A stretch of DNA of 39,073 bases from the NCBI GenBank assembly GCA_029556475.1, contig JAKQEP010000003.1:1-39073 (forward strand), given 5' to 3'. Below, one piece after another: positions 36,704 to 39,073 of this stretch. Under the pieces are notes generated by a model. That model was given only the letters and a program-made list of their open reading frames with translations, was not told the DNA's origin and made no database searches. Position numbers and translations under genes: made by a program. This stretch comes from Candidatus Atribacteria bacterium. GTDB taxonomy: Bacteria > Atribacterota > Phoenicimicrobiia > Phoenicimicrobiales > Stramentimicrobiaceae. Positions within the stretch are counted from its first letter, which is position 1. Each line of letters opens with the position of its first letter.

Positions 36704-37150
36704 TTAAAGTAAAACCGGAATATTGTTAAACTGCTTACTTTTCAGCAAGTCCATAACTAGATAGCAGGCTTCTAGAACCGGTTCACTTATTTTTTCGCCC
36801 ATTTCAATGGAAAGAGGCTCTATACCGATAAGTATGATTTCCCGGCAATAGGGAGAGAGGTATTCAATTAAATAGGATAGAGACAGGTAATGAGTAGAAA
36901 GATAAAGAGAGACGATTTTTTCTAATGGTATTATTCTAATATCACCAGGGGATAGATTCATTTCCACGCTATCAACTATTACTAACAGCTCTGGACGTGA
37001 CTTTTTTATTACTGAAGTAAAGTTTTCTGGTGCTGATTTACCATCTGCTGTTATCCAGTCCTTATCCTTAAAATGCTGTGCAATAAATGAACCAGCTCCA
37101 TCATCAGATCTTAAAGGGTGCCCTATTCCTAAAAGAAAATTTTTAGACAT
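36704..37150 (-). CDS. Hydrogenase maturation protease, HycI/HyaD family
   Basis: 148-residue endopeptidase that removes the C-terminal tail of a [NiFe] hydrogenase large subunit after nickel insertion. The family residues are present: Asp16 in GIGHPLRSDDGAG, Asp60 in VIVDSVEM and His87 in STHYLSLS, which correspond to the nickel-sensing residues of E. coli HycI. The C-terminal IGIEPLSIEMGEKIS also fits. It is convergent to the Mbh operon, and its likely substrate is MbhL (cut after Arg375). The start codon is at 37150-37148 with gagagg upstream on the minus strand. Confidence 0.92.
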   Translation of the reverse strand: MSKNFLLGIGHPLRSDDGAGSFIAQHFKDKDWITADGKSAPENFTSVIKKSRPELLVIVDSVEMNLSPGDIRIIPLEKIVSLYLSTHYLSLSYLIEYLSPYCREIILIGIEPLSIEMGEKISEPVLEACYLVMDLLKSKQFNNIPVLL

Positions 37151-37507
37151 CTTAAAAGTACCCTCTCTTTGTATTTTGGGTAAAGCAAGTTTATTTTATG
37201 CAACCAAAAATAAATTCAAATAATAATGTTTAAATTTAGAGAATAGAATTCATTCTAATATATAAAATAGCATAATATGAGATTGAATTAAAGCATGTCA
37301 ATTATTTAAGAATAAAGTTTATAAAATGTTGCAGTAAAGCACAAAGAATAGTAGAATTATATTGATACCAGTTCTTTGTATCATTGGTAGAAAAGTAATG
37401 GTATAGGGTATATATTTTGCACAACGATTTTCAAGTGCAATATTCTTTCTTGATCTATCATTAGAAATGATTCCCCTGCATATTTTGAGAAAAGGAGGGG
37501 CCTATTT
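37151..37507. other. Divergent intergenic region between the protease and SPOR genes
   Basis: 357 bp without a gene, presumably holding promoters for both flanking genes. Inverted repeats seen are ACAAAGAA (37341-37348) with TTCTTTGT (37372-37379), and TTGCAC (37427-37432) with GTGCAA (37445-37450). The first pair overlaps the proposed -10 of the plus-strand promoter. Confidence 0.45.
37329..37357 (+). promoter_or_regulatory. Probable promoter for the SPOR-domain gene and rex
   Basis: TTGCAG (37329-37334), 17-bp spacer, TAGAAT (37352-37357). Predicted start near 37364, giving a leader of about 144 nt. The inverted repeat at 37341-37379 straddles the -10 and start site. Confidence 0.4.
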
Positions 37508-38146
37508 TTGAGAAGAAGCAGGCGTATCTATAAAAGAAAAACCAGAAGCAATTTGGAAACCTTAATTATCTTAGTGGGAGCCATAGTTATTTTATCTGTC
37601 GCTTTTTATATGGCGAGAGAAAAGAGTTATTTACCCCCGCTGGAATTAGAGTCTGAGCAGCAAACCATTGCTAAGAAGGAAACTATTAAATTGAGTGAGG
37701 AGAAGCAAATAGAACCTGAAGAGCTGATTGTTCCAGCTGTTCCAGCTGATAAAAAACCGGCTGAATCCGAAATATCAACTCCACCTAAACCTGTAGAAAA
37801 AGAAGCATCCAGTCCGCCAAAAGAACAAGTGGTACAAAAGGAGAGTAATTTGACAACAGGACAAGCTCCATCTGTGCCGCCCAAACAGGAGCCGCCAGTA
37901 AGACAAGTAGAAACACCAGCTCCCTCCGGCACTGCCTATACTGTTCAGGTAGGTTATTTTACACTTGAGGCAAACGCCAGAAGCTTAGCTAAAGAAATTG
38001 AAAATAGAGGATTCCAGGTTTTTGTAATAAAACATAATAATTCTTATAAAGTTCAGGTAGGTGCCTATCCTATGCGCGGACAGGCGGAAGAGGCTGCCCA
38101 GCAATTAAAAAAGCTGGGTTATGAAATCTGGATAACGCAGAGATAA
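37508..38146 (+). CDS. SPOR-domain membrane protein
   Basis: 212-residue bitopic protein. A very basic N terminus (MRRSRRIYKRKTR) is followed by one membrane helix (about residues 17-36), a Pro/Glu/Lys-rich linker (about 40-140) and a C-terminal SPOR domain (about 143-211: YTVQVGYFTLEANARSLAKE, then YKVQVGAYPMRGQAEEAAQQLKKLG). SPOR domains bind peptidoglycan stripped of stem peptides, usually at the division septum, as in FtsN and DedD. The layout is FtsN-like, but no function beyond septal peptidoglycan binding can be claimed. Start TTG 37508 after aaaggagggg (37491-37500). Confidence 0.88.
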   Translation: MRRSRRIYKRKTRSNLETLIILVGAIVILSVAFYMAREKSYLPPLELESEQQTIAKKETIKLSEEKQIEPEELIVPAVPADKKPAESEISTPPKPVEKEASSPPKEQVVQKESNLTTGQAPSVPPKQEPPVRQVETPAPSGTAYTVQVGYFTLEANARSLAKEIENRGFQVFVIKHNNSYKVQVGAYPMRGQAEEAAQQLKKLGYEIWITQR

Positions 38147-38204
38147 AAGCAGAATTTCTCTCAGTGTGGTCAGGAATCTAAATTGTTTGAAAGGATAATG
38201 ACTT

Positions 38205-38843
38205 ATTAAGGCAAGTAAAAGAAATATTCCCAAGGCTACTATCGACCGATTATCAATTTACCACAGAACTTTAGAATCAATCATTGAGACAGAGAGAATA
38301 AATAAACTTTCTACAATTTCTTCATCCCAGCTCTCAGATATTACCGGTATCACTTCCCCCAAGATTAGAAAAGATCTCTCCTATTTTGGTCAATTCGGGA
38401 AAAGGGGTACCGGCTATCCGGTATTAAAATTAGCCCTCAGATTAAAAAAAATATTGAAATCAAATCAGAAATGGGATTTAATTCTGGTTGGTGTCGGTAA
38501 CTTGGGAACTGCTTTCCTTAACTATAAGGGATTTTCAAAAAGAGGTTTTACAATTAAAGCAGTATTTGATAATGATATATCAAAGGTTGGGGGAAAAATA
38601 GGTGATATCAGGGTAAGACATATCCAGGAAATAGAAACTTTTCTGAAAGAACAAAAGATACAAATTGCCATTATGGCAGTACCTGCTCAATGCGCTCAAG
38701 AGGTTGCAGATAAGTTGTTTGCCGGAGGTATCAGGTCCATACTTAATTTTGCTCCTGTCAATATAAAACATCCCAGGGGAATTTCAATCAAACATATAGA
38801 TATAGCCATTGAATTAGAAAAGATGGTATATTATTTATCTTAA
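38205..38843 (+). CDS. rex: Redox-sensing transcriptional repressor Rex, non-canonical start
   Basis: Rex binds NADH/NAD+ and represses fermentation and hydrogen genes when NAD+ is high. The N-terminal winged helix reads IPKATIDRLSIYHRTL, then SSSQLSDITG and KIRKDLSYFGQFGKRGTGYPV. The Rossmann domain has LVGVGNLGTAF and ends GIRSILNFAPVNI to MVYYLS. The frame contains no ATG, GTG or TTG before TTG 38454, which would delete the whole DNA-binding domain. TAA TGA lies immediately upstream (38196-38201). I propose an ATT start at 38205, 9 nt after AAAGGA (38190-38195), giving about 212 residues. The alternative is a one-base insertion after an out-of-frame ATG at 38198 (which reads MTY then stop). 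Confidence 0.85.
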   Translation: MKASKRNIPKATIDRLSIYHRTLESIIETERINKLSTISSSQLSDITGITSPKIRKDLSYFGQFGKRGTGYPVLKLALRLKKILKSNQKWDLILVGVGNLGTAFLNYKGFSKRGFTIKAVFDNDISKVGGKIGDIRVRHIQEIETFLKEQKIQIAIMAVPAQCAQEVADKLFAGGIRSILNFAPVNIKHPRGISIKHIDIAIELEKMVYYLS

Positions 38844-38995
38844 ATTGTCACCAAAGTGTTATTTTCAAAAAAATAAAATAGATAGAAAATAGAAATCAGA
38901 AAAAAGGATAAAAGGACCTCTGCTACAATTTGAGATAGTGTAAAATTTTAGTAGGGGTTTTCTAAGATATCACTTGCCAGTAGTTCAACAAAAAA

Positions 38996-39072
38996 GGTAG
39001 ACTTACCTCATAAGATAAAACTTTAAAGAAAAAGAAATAACATTCTTTTTCTAAGGAGGAGGTAAATCTACC
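38996..39072 (+). promoter_or_regulatory. Long inverted repeat over the next gene's ribosome binding site
   Basis: GGTAGACTTACCTC (38996-39009) pairs with GAGGTAAATCTACC (39059-39072), 13 of 14 positions. Inside it AGAAAAAG (39017-39024) pairs with CTTTTTCT (39045-39052). A very strong Shine-Dalgarno aaggaggagg (39053-39062) is partly in the stem. The window stops at A39073, where an ATG would be well placed, so a gene probably begins there with its initiation region sequestered. Each arm is also itself GGTA-N4-TACC. A mobile-element end is the alternative. Confidence 0.5.
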
Positions 39073-39073
39073 A

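Noticed and set aside
38454-38843. Truncated 129-residue NAD-binding protein starting at TTG 38454
   Set aside because: The upstream frame encodes a well-conserved Rex DNA-binding domain continuous with it, so this is only the C-terminal part of Rex.

Overview
The window is a contiguous stretch of AT-rich bacterial chromosome carrying about 39 protein genes and 5 tRNA genes. There is no phage, transposase, CRISPR array or rRNA. Many genes start with TTG. The block argS-rapZ-yvcK-whiA is Firmicutes-like. A 14-gene membrane-bound hydrogenase/Mrp operon of the Pyrococcus Mbh type sits in the same chromosome. Together these suggest an anaerobic, fermentative, deep-branching bacterium. An Atribacterota (JS1/OP9)-like lineage is my best guess; Thermotogae or a deep Firmicutes relative is the main alternative. 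This placement is inference: there is no 16S gene here to test it.

Layout. (1) 1-862: non-coding DNA with degenerate 7-bp-period repeats, a REP-like palindrome and a strong hairpin ahead of lysS. (2) 863-5691: lysS, rqcP, mgtE, eno and an ftsB/divIC-type gene. (3) 5887-6389: tRNA-Leu(UAA), tRNA-fMet and tRNA-Met, the first two with recognisable promoters. (4) 6472-10627: tilS, hpt, ftsH, the classic Firmicutes order. (5) 10962-16971: a peptide-type ABC importer (binding protein, two permeases, two ATPases). (6) 17100-17430: a second repeat field, then tRNA-Arg(CCU) and argS, rapZ, yvcK, whiA. (7) 22515-27585: rpoN, gap, tpiA (no pgk between them), secG and a nicotinate phosphoribosyltransferase. 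(8) tRNA-Leu(GAG). (9) 28134-36552: promoter, mbhA to mbhN and a strong bidirectional terminator. (10) A convergent HycI-type hydrogenase protease, a SPOR-domain protein, and the redox repressor Rex. The window ends in a long inverted repeat that appears to mask the ribosome binding site of the next gene.

How the parts fit. Glycolytic genes (eno, gap, tpiA) and a peptide importer point to fermentation of sugars and peptides that yields reduced ferredoxin. The Mbh complex would oxidise ferredoxin, evolve H2 and pump ions through its Mrp-like half. The large subunit MbhL keeps both Ni-binding CxxC pairs and a C-terminal tail, and the protease expected to cut that tail is encoded next door. Rex, the NADH/NAD+ sensor, lies 2 kb further on.

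The most unusual observations are: rex has no ATG, GTG or TTG start and is closed off by two consecutive in-frame stops; the 7-bp-phased repeats with a longer embedded module sit upstream of translation genes; the initiator tRNA has an A-U pair replacing one of the three conserved G-C pairs; and the terminal hairpin overlaps a Shine-Dalgarno sequence.
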